64,000 bases of DNA from Tetrapyrgos nigripes (lineage: Eukaryota; Basidiomycota; Agaricomycetes; Agaricales; Campanellaceae). The position numbers were made by a program, and so were the translations under genes. Location: the NCBI GenBank assembly GCA_013368315.1, contig JAACJM010000192.1, positions 1 to 64,000 of the forward strand. The letters run 5' to 3'. Of this stretch, positions 1 through 11,800 are shown one piece after another; the stretch's first letter is position 1, and each line of letters starts with the position of its first letter. The notes beneath the pieces were generated by a model. The model saw nothing but the letters and a program-made list of their open reading frames with translations, was not told the DNA's origin and ran no database searches.

Positions 1-1550
1 GGTGTCTGCCACGCTATCATAGTCGATCGTCTCGTCGGAAACAGGGCCTGATGATAGCACCAACAATTACCCTCGTTTTTGCTAGGCGTTTGAAGAAAGT
101 AGAAATAGTGACCACGGGTAGCATTCTGGAGAAATGGGAGCCTTCACGTACCACGGTGCAAGTGGGTCAAGTGAAGGCCACACTAGCTATTTAGTTTCAA
201 CGGATGTCGTTTATGAAAGAGATGTGGGCCACCACTGCGTTTGGCAATGACGAGGCCCAAAGGAAAAGGAGTGAGTGGCGAGTGCCAAATGAACGCTGTC
301 AATTGTTCAATGCCAGCTTCTATCAGATTTCGAGCCGGAAATTAGTAAGAAAATCTGGAGAAAATTGTATATCCAAAGCCACACGCGAAAGCCTCAGATT
401 ATAGAAATGAGTCCATAAGGAGCCTTGTAATCTATCTATCTGCTGATCTACATAGAGTAGTTGCCGCTGTACCCCAGATTTTTGATCTTCTGAGTTCTAG
501 TGGGGCCTTGCGTAGTCACAGTATCAATGATATGGTGTTACAGTTAAAGGGTTACAGGTGCAGACTGCGCACGGGCATAGTGTCCTTCAATGGAAATGAT
601 AAAAAATGCATAAGGAGCCTCTCGTTGGATATGGTATGATCTAGAGACAGGATGATGGTTGCTGCTGGATGCTTTCCACACTGTACCCAACCATACTACC
701 ATCCCGGGTACCTATCATACCAATATCATATCTGTACCTGTATCAGGGTAAATTCCCTCTCGGTTCGAGGTACAGATGTACCTATATTCTTTAGCTGCAT
801 CAGTGAAACCCCGGCTCGCAGCAAAGAACAGCCGAATCAGATTGTATTTAGCCCGGTGTGAGGGTAGCCATACCATTGGCGCCACAAGTAGGCGCTACGC
901 TCATCTCATTTGTATAGTCAGCATCTTTTGCTGGCGTCTATCTTTTGTTGGCGTTCCGGACTGAGTTACAGCTATTCAACTCTAGAGACATTTTCACTCT
1001 TCTCCAAAACTTTCATTTTTGCTTAGTACTGTTTGGCTTTTGTATTGCTCCAAGCCCCACCCACCTGCGATTTTGACTTCAGGCCAGAACTCGATCTCAT
1101 TTCTGTGGCCTCGTAAATAGAAAACCCCAAGTGCACAGGGCACGGTGAGCGATGGTGCGGCCGGGGAAACCCGAACATTCAATGGGCCTCTTGCCGAAGT
1201 TTGGCCGAAGTAATCATAATCAACTCATACAACGATGACCACCGACGCGACCGACAAGAAAAAGAGGATTTCGAATGCTTGTGATGTTATTCGAGTTCTA
1301 TTTTTGTGAGTCAAGTAAGAAAAGGCTGATGCTCAACTCGTGCTTTGTGAGCCATTCCAAACTTAATATCTCATGTTTTTCTAGTTCTGTTCTACATTTA
1401 TTTCTTATTCCCATGACTTTTACCGGCACTAGGACCCGCACCAGCCACACTCGCACCCACTCGCACCCAAAATGCACCTGCACCCAAAGTCCACCAGCAC
1501 CATGGGTACCCACACCATGCACCACCTGTACCTGCATCTTTCTGGGTGCC
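1..1550. other. No gene recognised
   Basis: No convincing coding region, RNA gene or element end was found here. The only compositional feature is a stretch at about 1431-1530 rich in GCACCC/CACC-like units, a degenerate simple repeat. Short open frames in this part have no recognisable domain and no intron-like signals. Confidence 0.5.
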
Positions 1551-1585
1551 GAGTTTGAACCCGTGGAAAAGATTTGGGAGGTCAC

Positions 1586-2095
1586 TGTCATGAATCGCTC
1601 CCCGCCTATTCATTTTCCTTTCTATTCTTTTCCTTTTACTACCTACTTCCCGCTCTAACCCCATAAACATCAACCATTTCCCATCATCGTCTATAGTTAC
1701 CATCTCCATAGATCTATGACTCATATACTTATCTCCTTCGCCTTTTATCTCCATGGACATTCTCACTGTCAATCATTCCTTATGATCCAGTACCTTCATC
1801 TATCCGTATTCAGCCTATTACTTTCTCACCCTTGACATCTCCACATGATACAGTCTATTATTACTTACTCTTTCCCATCTGTTCACATTTTTACTTATAT
1901 ACCTGTGATCTTTGTAACCTATTCCTTAGTTCGTTCACTTCGTCTCCGCTCCGTACTCTTACTACGCAGTGTAGAGCCTAGTCAGCTTACTATCTCTCTT
2001 TCTCTCTATCTCTCTTGATCAATCTATTCTCTTGTAACTGGCCCTCTCGTATTGTGTGACTTGGGTGGTTATCGAGTGTACCGACAACCTTGACA
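1586..2095 (+). mobile_element. Solo LTR, Ty3/gypsy type, TSD GTCAC
   Basis: This 510-bp segment begins TGTCA and ends TGACA and is flanked on both sides by GTCAC (1581-1585 and 2096-2100). It is homologous, in the sense direction, to the LTR of the gypsy element at 20165-29508: shared parts include the start TGTCATGAATCGC, the TATATA region and the GTTCACTTCGTCTCC stretch. No internal region is present, so it arose by LTR-LTR recombination. Confidence 0.9.
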
Positions 2096-2307
2096 GTCAC
2101 TCTGAACGACATACTGTACTATTTCAATCAATTCACGAGTCACGCATCACGGCCCCCAAAAATTCGCGAATTTTCCTGAGCTGTCCGTGGTCACAGAGGT
2201 CCATTCACGAAAGGGACAGCCAAACTGTCACTAAAAATTTACCAAAACGGCTATAAACAGGTCAAAATTTCGCGAAATTTGCGAAAAAATTTCCTCTGTC
2301 ACAGGTC

Positions 2308-2578
2308 TGTTGAGCAGGCTATGTTCTATATACGTAGCGGCAACTGCATACTTACCTGGGGATGTAGAAGTGCTTGTTAGAGCTTAAGAGCGATGAGTGT
2401 TTAAGGGAAATCCTTGTTCTTGTAGGGCAAACTACAAGCCCTTATATACTGTTCTAGATAGTACATGTGACTACTTATCTAAGAACTACTGATGTAAGTA
2501 AGCGTAACTAACTAGATTACTATCTAATCTACATCTAATCTAATGTTGATGGCTGCTTACTAATTCGCCAATTCAACA
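2308..2578 (-). repeat. copia 3' LTR (271 bp)
   Basis: It starts TGTTGA and ends TCAACA, a perfect 6-bp inverted repeat. It matches the 8849-9132 LTR at every base except a 13-bp deletion near 2380, where the other copy carries a repeated TTGTTAGAG. A TATATAAGG box lies in the minus-strand sense at about 2446-2456. Confidence 0.97.
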
Positions 2579-2589
2579 CTCCCCCTTGC
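2579..2589 (-). other. copia polypurine tract
   Basis: On the minus strand the bases immediately before the 3' LTR read GCAAGGGGGAG, a typical plus-strand priming tract. This fixes the element's orientation. Confidence 0.85.
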
Positions 2590-2723
2590 TAAGCTGCACC
2601 ATTAGTGCGCGTAAGCATAAAGGCGCTATAAGCAGCTGAGGTTCATCTTCGTTATTTGAGATACGTTGTACCACGGTTCTATGATACATTGTATCAAGGT
2701 TCTATGATACGTTATACCAAGGC

Positions 2724-5700
2724 TCAACTAGTATAAAATTGAAGTCCTAGTTGTGATCTAAACTTCTCGAATTTTTGTCTGCCAAGGTTCTTTGTAAACA
2801 TATCTGCAGGATTATCGCTTCCTTCTATGAACTTTATTGTTACGTTCTCATTTGCTACATGTTCACGAATAAAGTGATATTTGACAGCAATGTGTTTTGA
2901 ACGTCGTTCTGTAACAGGATTGGATGTGATAAAGATAGATCCTTGATTGTCCCCATAGATATCAATAGCTTTCATCTGAATGTTAAGTTCTTCTAAGAGA
3001 GCTTTTATCCAAATGACTTGACGACTACAGTCGCTAAGTGCCATATATTCAGCTTCAGTAGAGCTTAACGCGGTTGTGGTTTGAGCTCTAGAGGCCCAGT
3101 AGAAAGTTCCACGGGCCAACGTTAGGAAGAAGCCAGTATGTGATCGATGATCATTTGGGTCTGATGCCCAATCAGAGTCTGTGTATGCAGCGAGACCAGT
3201 TCCTAATGGATCTGATTTAGTGATCTTTTTCTTGGATCCGTCATACACTAGTGCATAGTGTCGAGTACCGAGAAGGTAACGGCAAATCCAGAGAGCTTTA
3301 GCTAGATGATCATCTGAAGGGTTTGCAGCGTGCTGTGCCATTTTGGTAACGGCGAAGGCTATGTCAGGACGAGTTCCTAACATGATGTAAAGAAGAGACC
3401 CGATGACAGTTTGATATTTCTGTTGAAGGATTGGGTCGACTGGGGTTTTGTTTTTTATAGGATAATATCCTGCAGGTAATGGAGTAGCAGAAGCTTTCGC
3501 GTTTTGCATACCACATCGTTCTAGTACCTTTTCAAGGTAGGCGCATTGATCAAGATAAATCTTGCTGCCTTTCCTGATGATGTTCATCCTAAGAAATTCT
3601 TTGGCATCGCCAAGATCCCTGCATTCCAATTTCTTCATAAATTTCGCCTTCAGTTTGAGTACTAACTGCTTGTCTGCTCCACAGAATAAGGCATCATCAA
3701 TGTAGACAACGGCAATAACTATGTGACCGTTTTGATTGTATACGAAGATTCCGGCATCAGAGTTGATTCGCTTGAAACCAAGCTCTGCCATGGACTTGTC
3801 GAGACCTTTCCACCATGCAAGACCGGCTTGCTTAAGTCCATATAGAGCGCGAAGTAGCCGAATGACTTTGCGTTCTTTTCCAGGTTCTATAAAACCTTCC
3901 GGTTGTTCCATATAGATCTCTTCTTCGAGTATGCCATAAAGATAGGCACTATGAACATCGACACCTGAGATGTGCCAATTATTAAGGGCTGCCAATGCGA
4001 AGATTAGGTGCACCGTCTCGAAGCGAACAACTGGAGAGAAGACTTGATCGAAGTCTAGACCTTCAATCTGTGAGAAGCCTTTAGTGACGAGTCTCGCCTT
4101 CTTTCGACCATCAGTTTTGATGTCAAAGACCCATCAGTTTTTTATGACTTTCCTATTCTCAGGATGATCTATGAGTTGGAAAGTTCCGCGCCTGCGAAGT
4201 ACCTCTAGTTCTTCACGGCAAGCGATTTTCCATTCCTCTTGCTCTCTATCTGGTAAGAGCAATATTTCTCGGAGTGTCCATTCGCGGGGAGATTTAGAGT
4301 CAATTGCATTATTAAGCAAGAGATTTATCATCTGTACTCCCCCTTCCCGGCATAGTTGTGCCTGATCTTCTAAAAGATCGTTTCCATCTGTATTAGATGC
4401 AGAGTTCTCATCGTCTGATGTGGACGAATGTGGCCTGAGACCTTCATCAGCGTCTCCTGAGTCACTTTGTCCTGCGGAACTAGGACCGGGATCCTGTGGT
4501 TCTGCGGCTGCAGGCTCGTGTGGCTGGTTTAGCTCTCGCCATGCCTCACGTTCTCTTGCAGCTCTATCAGTGTCGCGTTTATCAGCTGCGACCTGTTTGT
4601 CTGCATCGCGTGCACGCACGCCAGGGGGCTGAGTGCTCCCCTGTCTCCAGGCTTGATTAGAGTCTGGTACAAATATTTTTGGTGCTCTCCTTTCACGTTG
4701 AGGTCGTCTAGGTGTAGGAGGCAGATTCGGTGATTGCCTTGGTCGCCTCGGAGGTGTCTGTGGAAGCTGAGGTGGTGTATCAGGTTCAGACTCAGATCTC
4801 GGAGGTGGCATTTCCGGTGGCGATCTCCACGGACTCTGTCTGTCAGCATCGTCATGCCGAACATCAGGTCTCCTTTTGGAAGGTGCGTTGGGTATGTAAA
4901 AATGCTCGTCTTCATCTTCGCCGAACATTTGAGGAGTATCCTCATTAGGATCGTTTGGAATGTCTTTCGACGTTATAGGAAGTCTTTTGGAGTTTGTTGT
5001 GCTTTTGTCACATCGAGGAAACAAAGTTTCGTTGAATACTGCTTGTGGTGCAGTGAATAATGCATTGTTCTTTCTCATGAACAGATCACCATGTCTGCCA
5101 GGGGCAGGACCAAGATAGGTCATAAGTTCTGTTTTGGAAGCGAGTTTGTTCTTTCGAATTTTCGCGGGAACGAAGACATATGCTCCACAGCCAAGTACGC
5201 GTAAGTGATCCATACGAGGCTTTTTCTTTTCCAGAACTTCATATGGTGTTATCCATTCATGTCGCCGCATCGGAGTGCGCGTATACAAATACACTGCATG
5301 TGTAACACAAAATTCCCACCAGCTATCAGGAAGACACGCGTGTTTGCGCATCGCCTCAGCCTTATCCATTATAGTGCGCATGAGGCGCTCAGCATGACCA
5401 TTTTGTTGGGGGGTGTATGGTGCGCTTTGTAGGATCTTGATGCCTTTGTCTTTCAACATTTCTCTGAAGGCACCTTTGATGTATTCTCCCCCTGCATCGG
5501 ACATCCATTGTTCGACTTTAGACTTGTATTGATTCTCAACCATGGCGAGCCATTGGCAAGTCACATGTACTGGCGTTTTCTTATTGTTCAATAGAAAGGC
5601 CCATGCGTTAGATATAAAGTCGTCCAAAAAGATTATCATATAATTGAATTTGTGATACGATTCAGGGAATTCTTTGAGATCTGAATGGATTAATTCAAAG

Positions 5701-8522
5701 GGACGCGACGCCTGACTTTCTGATGGTGGGTAAACTCGTTGTGGTGTTTTACCTTCGAGACATCCACGGCATAATGGTGGTTGTAAAGGAATATTAAATT
5801 CAGGCCAGCCGTCGGTATGTGTTCGAAGATGTTTGAGAACATCACGAGAAGGGTGACCAGCGCATTGATGTGCTAAGTCGAAGTTGATTTCATAAATCAT
5901 AGCGTCTGCCAAGGAGGCGACATCAGTTTTGGTATGAGGAAGATAATGAATGGTATCTTCTGGTGATCGTTTGGTAAATGTCAACCAACGACGATGCCTT
6001 GCATGTCCATCTACATCTGTCATTTTGTCATGCTTCATCAGCATGATCATTTTGTCTGATCCATGGGCTGTCACTCTGTCTGACTGTAGGAATGTGCCAA
6101 GTGATAGTAACTGTTGATTGAGATCGGCAACATAGTAAACAGGGGCAACTTTGAAGTAGCGAGATCCCTGTTGTATGATGACAGTACCGGCGGTATTGGT
6201 TTTGGTAACTCCATTTGCAGTTTGAATGGAGATTGGATCTACTTTATGTGACTCAACAAAATCGGCTAAGTCAAAAGTATAATGAGCAGATGCTCCAGAG
6301 TCGAGTAACCAGGCGTTGTCATAATGTTTCTGGTTGATGAGAGTATTCTTTCCCTTGCAATTCACACAGGATGAATAATAAGTCCCACAGGGACATAATA
6401 TATTGGGTACATTATAAATAGAGGGGCTAATAGAGCCCAGAGGAGCGGTATGTATAAATATGTTACAAGTATGTGATAATAATAATTCACATGCGACCGG
6501 GCTCATCATCTGCACTGTATGGGAAGTGTCAGATACTCTATTCACAATGGAAGAGAAAGAGGGTGTGGCGTACCTGTAGTACCCGCCATCATTCCAACTC
6601 TCGGAAATCATTTCCTCCTCGGAGTCAGATCCGAGGGATATAACGTCCATATCCGGAGAACTCGACGGTGGTGTTATGAGGTCCGGTAGGGAGTCGGCAT
6701 CCCCGTCGGCATCCGAGTTGGAAGCATGTGGGGACGTGGAGATTTCCTCGAATAAGGGGGTAACCGACCGCGCTTGGCTCCACCCTGATGAATTGGAGGC
6801 ACTCATCTGGTCGAGGTCCTCGAGACCATCGTTGTACTCCCTGTCGAACTCTCCCGAATACCACCTTTGAGTCATCTTGTCGGTGATCACCTGCATACGC
6901 TCCTGGAGCGTTCTGGGGTTGGGGTCGACGTTCTCTTTGTCGGAATTCCCCATGTTGACGAGACCTGCCTCCCACATTCTGAGGCGCTTGGTTGACTCCT
7001 CCTTTTCCCTTTCGAACTCCTCCGAGTTCATGCTCCCCACGTTGGAAATGAGGCTGTCCAACAGTCTGTCGTCCTCCTCGGCCATTTCGGCGTTGTCGTC
7101 CGTTCCCACGCATTTGTCCTGCATCCACCCGAAGTTGTTCCACGCCTCCTGTTGTTGTGGAGTACCCCAGTTGGCAGCACCCCAACTGTTGGAGACAGGT
7201 TTGTTGTCGCAGATGGCGAACCAATGGTTGTCATCGTGAGCAGGGTTGGAATCGGTGTGAGAGAAGGTGTGACCTTCAGGATAGGGGGCGACAAGATTTT
7301 GCCAATAATATCGTTCCATGAAAGAATGACCATCGGAAATGATAGAGGGATGAGGGAGAGAGGTAGAGGCTTTGGAATCAGACATGTGTGCTAGTTCAAG
7401 GTCTTTGAGGAGCTCACCAGTTGGCTTTAACCCATTATCACGAGCGGTTTTAAAGGCGTTCTGGACAGATGAGAAAAATCCGTCAAAAGGCTTTACAGAC
7501 TCGCTAAAGAATGGTTTACGCACATCTTTGGTAGAGGGCTCCGTGACCGTAATGGTCGGAGTTTCCTTGAAGAACTTCGCCGCATGTATGACGTGTGAGT
7601 GTCCTAATTTAATAGGACCCATACTCTGGGCTTGTTGCTTCTGGCGTGTTTGTTCACCGGCGCATTTTCCGCGGCCTCGCCAGTTGCCACGTCCTCGGCC
7701 TTTGCCTCTCCAAGCGCTGCTGCTGCCTTTATGGCGCTGCTGCTGCTGTTCCTCAAAGACAGGAGGTTTGCCTTTGCGTTTGATTGCCGTGATTTTAGTG
7801 GCGTTAGCGGACTGAGGTTTCTTTCCGCCACGAGCTTCCCAAGTGTTGACAACCTGAGTACGAAGATCATCGAGGGATCCATCTTCGAAAGCGTCGATGT
7901 CATCCTGAGTTTCTTTGGCAATGACATAGCCATAGATATCGGCGGGGAGTTTGTTGATAACGATCATGTATTGGAGATAGAGGGGAATAGCCGTATTAAC
8001 TCCAGCATTATTGATACGAGTGAGGTACATTTTGATGAGATCAATAGCGGCACCGGGATGAGCGTTGCGAGGGATTTCGGCGTTCATGGCTCGCTTGAAG
8101 TTCTGAAAGATTTCAGCAGCTCCAGGTTTACCATAGAGATCTTTGAGAGTTCCCCACATTCTTCTGGCGGTAGTGATGTCCTTGAGTTTCATACCAATGG
8201 CCTGAGAGACACGAAGTTTGATAACTCCCATGGCCTTGTCGTTATCTTTGTCCCAATTGATTGTACTACCAGTGGCAGCGGCAGTAAAGTGGGTAGGAGA
8301 TGCTTCTTCATCAGTTGCTCCTGCAGCGGCACCAGCAGTGGTACCAGCAGGGGCAGCGGGAGCAGGAGCTGGAGTAATCTCAATATCTCTGGGACGAGGG
8401 GTATTGAGGACATATGCGATGCCCTGAGATTGAAGCCAAGATTTGGACTTGCTGGCCCAAAGGGTATAGTTCGGTCCAGTGAGTTCTGGAACGGTGGACA
8501 TAAAGCTTGATCCGGAAGACAT
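2724..8522 (-). pseudogene. copia Gag-Pol polyprotein with one in-frame TGA
   Basis: One frame of 1,933 codons runs from ATG at 8522 to the stop at 2724, broken only by TGA at 4134-4136. Domains in order: a UBN2-type Gag; an RGG-rich basic stretch near residues 270-290 in place of the usual CCHC knuckle; a spacer of about 400 acidic, low-complexity residues; a small Cys cluster (CPCG...CVNC) near 714-725; protease DSGAS near 740; a GAG-pre-integrase zinc region; integrase (HSDLKEF, DAGGEY, NGHAER); reverse transcriptase with YIDDA; and RNase H. The TGA sits in the RT fingers just before WVFDIKTDGRKKARLV, where an Arg CGA codon fits, so a C-to-T change is likely. Programmed readthrough is possible but has no supporting motif. 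Confidence 0.93.
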
Positions 8523-8836
8523 TTCAAATGTGATCTGGGGATATAATCAAACTGTCAGCATAACATCCTATATGCAAGATAAGCGGCGGCGTTAAGGACG
8601 CGCCATAAAAATAAATGAAAGCTGCGGCTAGCGCGCTTATGACAGTGATTATCCCCGGTGTGCATTATTCCAGCTTGCAGCCATGAAGGCGCTACTGAGC
8701 ACATACAGCAGCCATGAGGGCGCATGTAAAGAACTTCTGCCACTGAGGGCGATGTTCAAGCAGCCGCAGGGGCGCTACCAGGTATTACGCAGTCTAGGAC
8801 TTGCTGCCAGTGATGGTGCGATGTCCAGGGCTTGCG
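8523..8836 (-). other. copia 5' leader
   Basis: This untranslated stretch between primer-binding site and gag ATG is about 310 bases. It holds several GGCGC-containing near-repeats and short open frames on both strands that have no recognisable domain. No other feature is seen. Confidence 0.6.
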
Positions 8837-8848
8837 GGGCCCATAACC
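8837..8848 (-). other. copia primer-binding site for an internal (half) initiator tRNA-Met
   Basis: The minus-strand bases directly after the 5' LTR are GGTTATGGGCCC. This is complementary to GGGCCCAUAACC, the anticodon stem-loop of eukaryotic initiator tRNA-Met (anticodon CAU), not to a tRNA 3' end. Drosophila copia is known to be primed this way by a cleaved 5' half of tRNA-iMet. Confidence 0.85.
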
Positions 8849-9132
8849 TGTTGAGCAGGCTATGTTCTATATACGTAGCGGCAACTGCATACTTACCTGG
8901 GGATGTAGAAGTGCTTGTTAGAGCGGTTTGTTAGAGGTTAAGAGCGATGAGTGTTTAAGGGAAATCCTTGTTCTTGTAGGGCAAACTACAAGCCCTTATA
9001 TACTGTTCTAGATAGTACATGTGACTACTTATCTAAGAACTACTGATGTAAGTAAGCGTAACTAACTAGATTACTATCTAATCTACATCTAATCTAATGT
9101 TGATGGCTGCTTACTAATTCGCCAATTCAACA
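8849..9132 (-). repeat. copia 5' LTR (284 bp)
   Basis: TGTTGA...TCAACA borders, identical to the other LTR apart from the 13-bp indel. It lies next to the primer-binding site on its inner side and the AGGTC target duplication on its outer side. Confidence 0.97.
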
Positions 9133-9252
9133 AGGTCACTCAGCTAGAATCACGAAAAAAATATTCGCGAGACAGGGTCACAGTCACAACCCTGTCACAA
9201 ATTGATTGAGATAGTACAGTAAATTAACTCAGCCTAAAGGTCTCGTAACCTC

Positions 9253-11200
9253 AACCCCCATCCTTCATGTTAACGACAGTAAGTAGCAGGCAGTATTCCC
9301 AAGCTGAGGCCCAAACTCATCCCCTTAAACAGTTCTTACAATTCCTCTGTATTCAGCGAAACCAAATCCATTCCATGGACCCGGAGAACCCCAAACGTGA
9401 TGATCAATCCCACTCGTTCTCAGATATCGTAGGGAATAGTATACAATCGATAATACAGCGTCCAACGACTCATACAACTGGGGAAAGATGCCACTGCTTC
9501 GCATGGCAATATACGAGGCCCTCTTTTTCCTTTGGGTGTCTATGTGCTCGAGTAGTGGTGTTATTGAATCCATAATCTTATACTTCTTGACAGATTGTAC
9601 CTACTGACATGCAGGTGTGCCACAGCAGGAAAATTTGATAAACAGGGAAGGAAAGGGACTGGAGCGAAAACCAATGCACGGATCAAAGGAACCAAAAACA
9701 CAGTGAAGCGTTGAAGCATGGCAAGCAGTGAGAACTTTGATGCACTTGCTGGTGGTATCCAAAAGGAGTCTAAATGCTAACTACAACAGAGCCCCAGTAA
9801 CGCACAGAAATATTACTGAAATACGAAGAGGCAGAGCAAAAGAATAAAAGACGGAATATAGGAGCGGCAACGCTGACCCCATGCACAAAACAGGAAGGAA
9901 AAAAACTAAAAAAGGAAAGAAACAAAAGCGCAAACTTCAATGCCAACCCTGATCTTGAACCACCCCAAATTCTCCAGCACTCTACTCAACAGCCTGGCAT
10001 TCCTTGGGTTCTTGATGGTGATTTGACGGCTTGTCTTTGAGGGTCCTACATCCCAAATATTTTCAGATTTGTGTCATTGTCAGGATACAGACAAAAGTCA
10101 AATGGGAACGAGAGGGGGTGAGGGAGCCGTAACGGGAAATGCGAAGTTGAAGAGGTAAAGAAGAGGAGCATAAGGGCGAACAAATGAAAAGAAAGTCAGC
10201 CACATATTCAGTAATGAGTTAAGAACGCACAAGGGACTGAAGTCATGAAGAAGTGAGGAGGGAATATTCGCCCGAAGCACAAGATTAAATGATAGAGTTC
10301 TTGAGCTGGTCGCAACCATCAAGAATAGATGTAGTGGTTGGAAAGGTGTGTTTGTTTGATGTCATAACTGTACAGTTTTCGGTAAATACTGTGGCTGGCA
10401 TTTCGACGGCAACAGTTGTCGACGTCATTGGACCTGGTCCAGACCGAGTCCAGACATTTCGGTTGTCAGGAAGGTAGAGACCAACGAGGACAACTTGCCT
10501 TTGTAGTTTCGACTGAATGATCTGAAATATCTTCATTGAGGGTGACATCAGGGCATCGGGTACCGGGAGAGGATGGATCAGACATTTAGAGAAGCAGAGT
10601 CAAGAATAAATGTGTGTTAGTCAGAACCGTCTAACACAAAAAGAAGGGAGACGCACTACATGCTTGAAACGTGACTTTGATCTACTATTCCAAGCCTTAA
10701 TCCCAGGAACCTGGGATGGGCCATACAGTATATTGTGTGCTCTTGCTGAGAGCTCTATGTTGGCGACATTGTTGGTGAGATATGCAATGAGGTAAGTATC
10801 GTTCTAAACAAAGTATTAACCAAAGGAAGAGAAGAAAGAAAGTAGAAGACACACTTTTGGGTTAAATACCGACCCCTTCTCTCTTTACAATCCTCGTTCG
10901 CTGGTCAGTATACGCCTGGCATTGACATCTGCATATTTTTTTCTTTTCCTGCAAGTGACAGCATATTTAGACTTGTGGATGGAGTACTCACTTCAAGCTG
11001 AAGGTGGAAGAGAAAGCTCAACCAGTATGAGAATGAAAACGGGGAGGACACGGAAGAGCTACGCCCACTTCGTGACGGTTGAGAGGAGGAAACACGCGTC
11101 ATAATGATGACACTGTACAGTTGTTGGTTTTTCAGGTTTTCAGTCAAGTAAGTATCGGAGACATTTTGGTTGTCGGGAAGGACAGAGACTGGCTTAGGGG
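9253..11200. other. Decayed repeats, no gene recognised
   Basis: At 9475-9522 there is a SINE-like tail (ACTGGGGAAAGATGCC, then CGAGGCCCT) that recurs at 17392-17440 and, less well, at 42155-42215. Around 10330-10480 lies a decayed R1-associated body containing GGACCTGGTCCAGACC, similar to 17815-17860. The rest (9523-10290, 10500-11150) shows no coding or structural signal. Confidence 0.45.
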
Positions 11201-11250
11201 TGGGAGATTGAACCCGTGGAAAAGATCTGGGAGGTCGCTACGACATAAAT
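11201..11250 (-). repeat. R1 repeat end, copy 2
   Basis: It contains TTGAACCCGTGGAAAAGAT then GGAGGTCGCTACGACATAAA, the same module as at 1551, 17509 and 43301. On the minus strand the B-box-like GGGTTCAATCTCCC is present. Confidence 0.65.
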
Positions 11251-11800
11251 TATATGTGTGAGTATAGTAGCTGTGCTTATCCAGCAACTGAGGTGGAAAT
11301 GGGTAGTATGGGGGCCTATGACAATCACAGCTGTAGTCAGGGGGTATGAATTGTAGGGTAACCAGGATAGAATAAAAAGAAAACAAAAGAAATGAGATTG
11401 CAGATAGAAGCAGACTCTATCAGCACTGGAGGAGAAGCATATTTGTCTTCAGATTATACTGCACTGAAGTGAATTCAAATGCAAGGGAAGGAGTGCAGAG
11501 GGGTAGAATGGTTATGAAAGAGAAAAAGGGTTTTGCTGAGAGTGTTGAGTAGCAAGGTAGGTGTATAGGAGTTTCTTCAAGTGTCAAGGACATGTGCACT
11601 CAAGACTGAACCACCTAAGCTGCTCAAGACAAGAACAAGACAAGCAGAGAGATAGATTGAGAGTAGAGAGATAAAAGATGAGTGGACTGACTAGGCTCAA
11701 CACTGTGTAGACTAGGGTCCAGAGTGTCAAGGTTGCTGTTACACTCAAATAAACCACCCAAGTCACACAAAAGACAATAACAAGATGATAGATTGATATA

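Larger units (their letters stand above)
2308..9132 (-). mobile_element. Ty1/copia LTR retrotransposon, full length
   Basis: The element is complete, with two LTRs that differ only by a 13-bp indel, a 5-bp target duplication AGGTC (2303-2307 and 9133-9137), a primer-binding site, a polypurine tract and one long gag-pol frame on the minus strand. Near identity of the LTRs points to recent insertion. It is inserted in a MITE that is itself inside an R1 repeat. A single in-frame TGA in the reverse transcriptase probably makes this copy non-autonomous. Confidence 0.97.
2114..9219. mobile_element. Small TA-flanked MITE, split by the copia element
   Basis: The left half is 2114-2307 and the right half 9138-9219, about 276 bp without the copia insertion. 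The ends are inverted repeats: CTGTACTATTTCAATCAATT on the left, and CTGTACTATCTCAATCAATT when the right end is reverse-complemented. TA flanks both sides (2112-2113, 9220-9221), as for Tc1/mariner-type MITEs. Its interior holds AATTCGCGAATT-like palindromes. A related MITE lies at 15823-16061. Confidence 0.85.
1551..9252 (-). repeat. R1 tRNA-derived repeat copy, interrupted by three nested insertions
   Basis: The R1 repeat survives in three pieces (1551-1585, 2096-2113 and 9220-9252). Removing the solo LTR (1586-2095) and the MITE with its copia insertion (2114-9219) joins GAACGACATA to AATTAACTCAGCC, which is the uninterrupted R1 sequence seen at 43301-43378. Read on the minus strand, R1 has a tRNA A-box-like TAGGCTGAGTT followed by a B-box-like GGGTTCAAACTCCC, so it is probably a SINE head. 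Family assignment is inference; the nesting is seen directly. Confidence 0.7.

Noticed and set aside
4134..4136. Programmed stop-codon readthrough or selenocysteine in copia pol
   Set aside because: The TGA is inside the RT fingers, not between gag and pol, no readthrough context or structure is seen, and the same CGA-to-TGA change is frequent in other elements here.
7632..8510. Long plus-strand frame of 292 codons
   Set aside because: It is the antisense shadow of copia gag, and has no domain.
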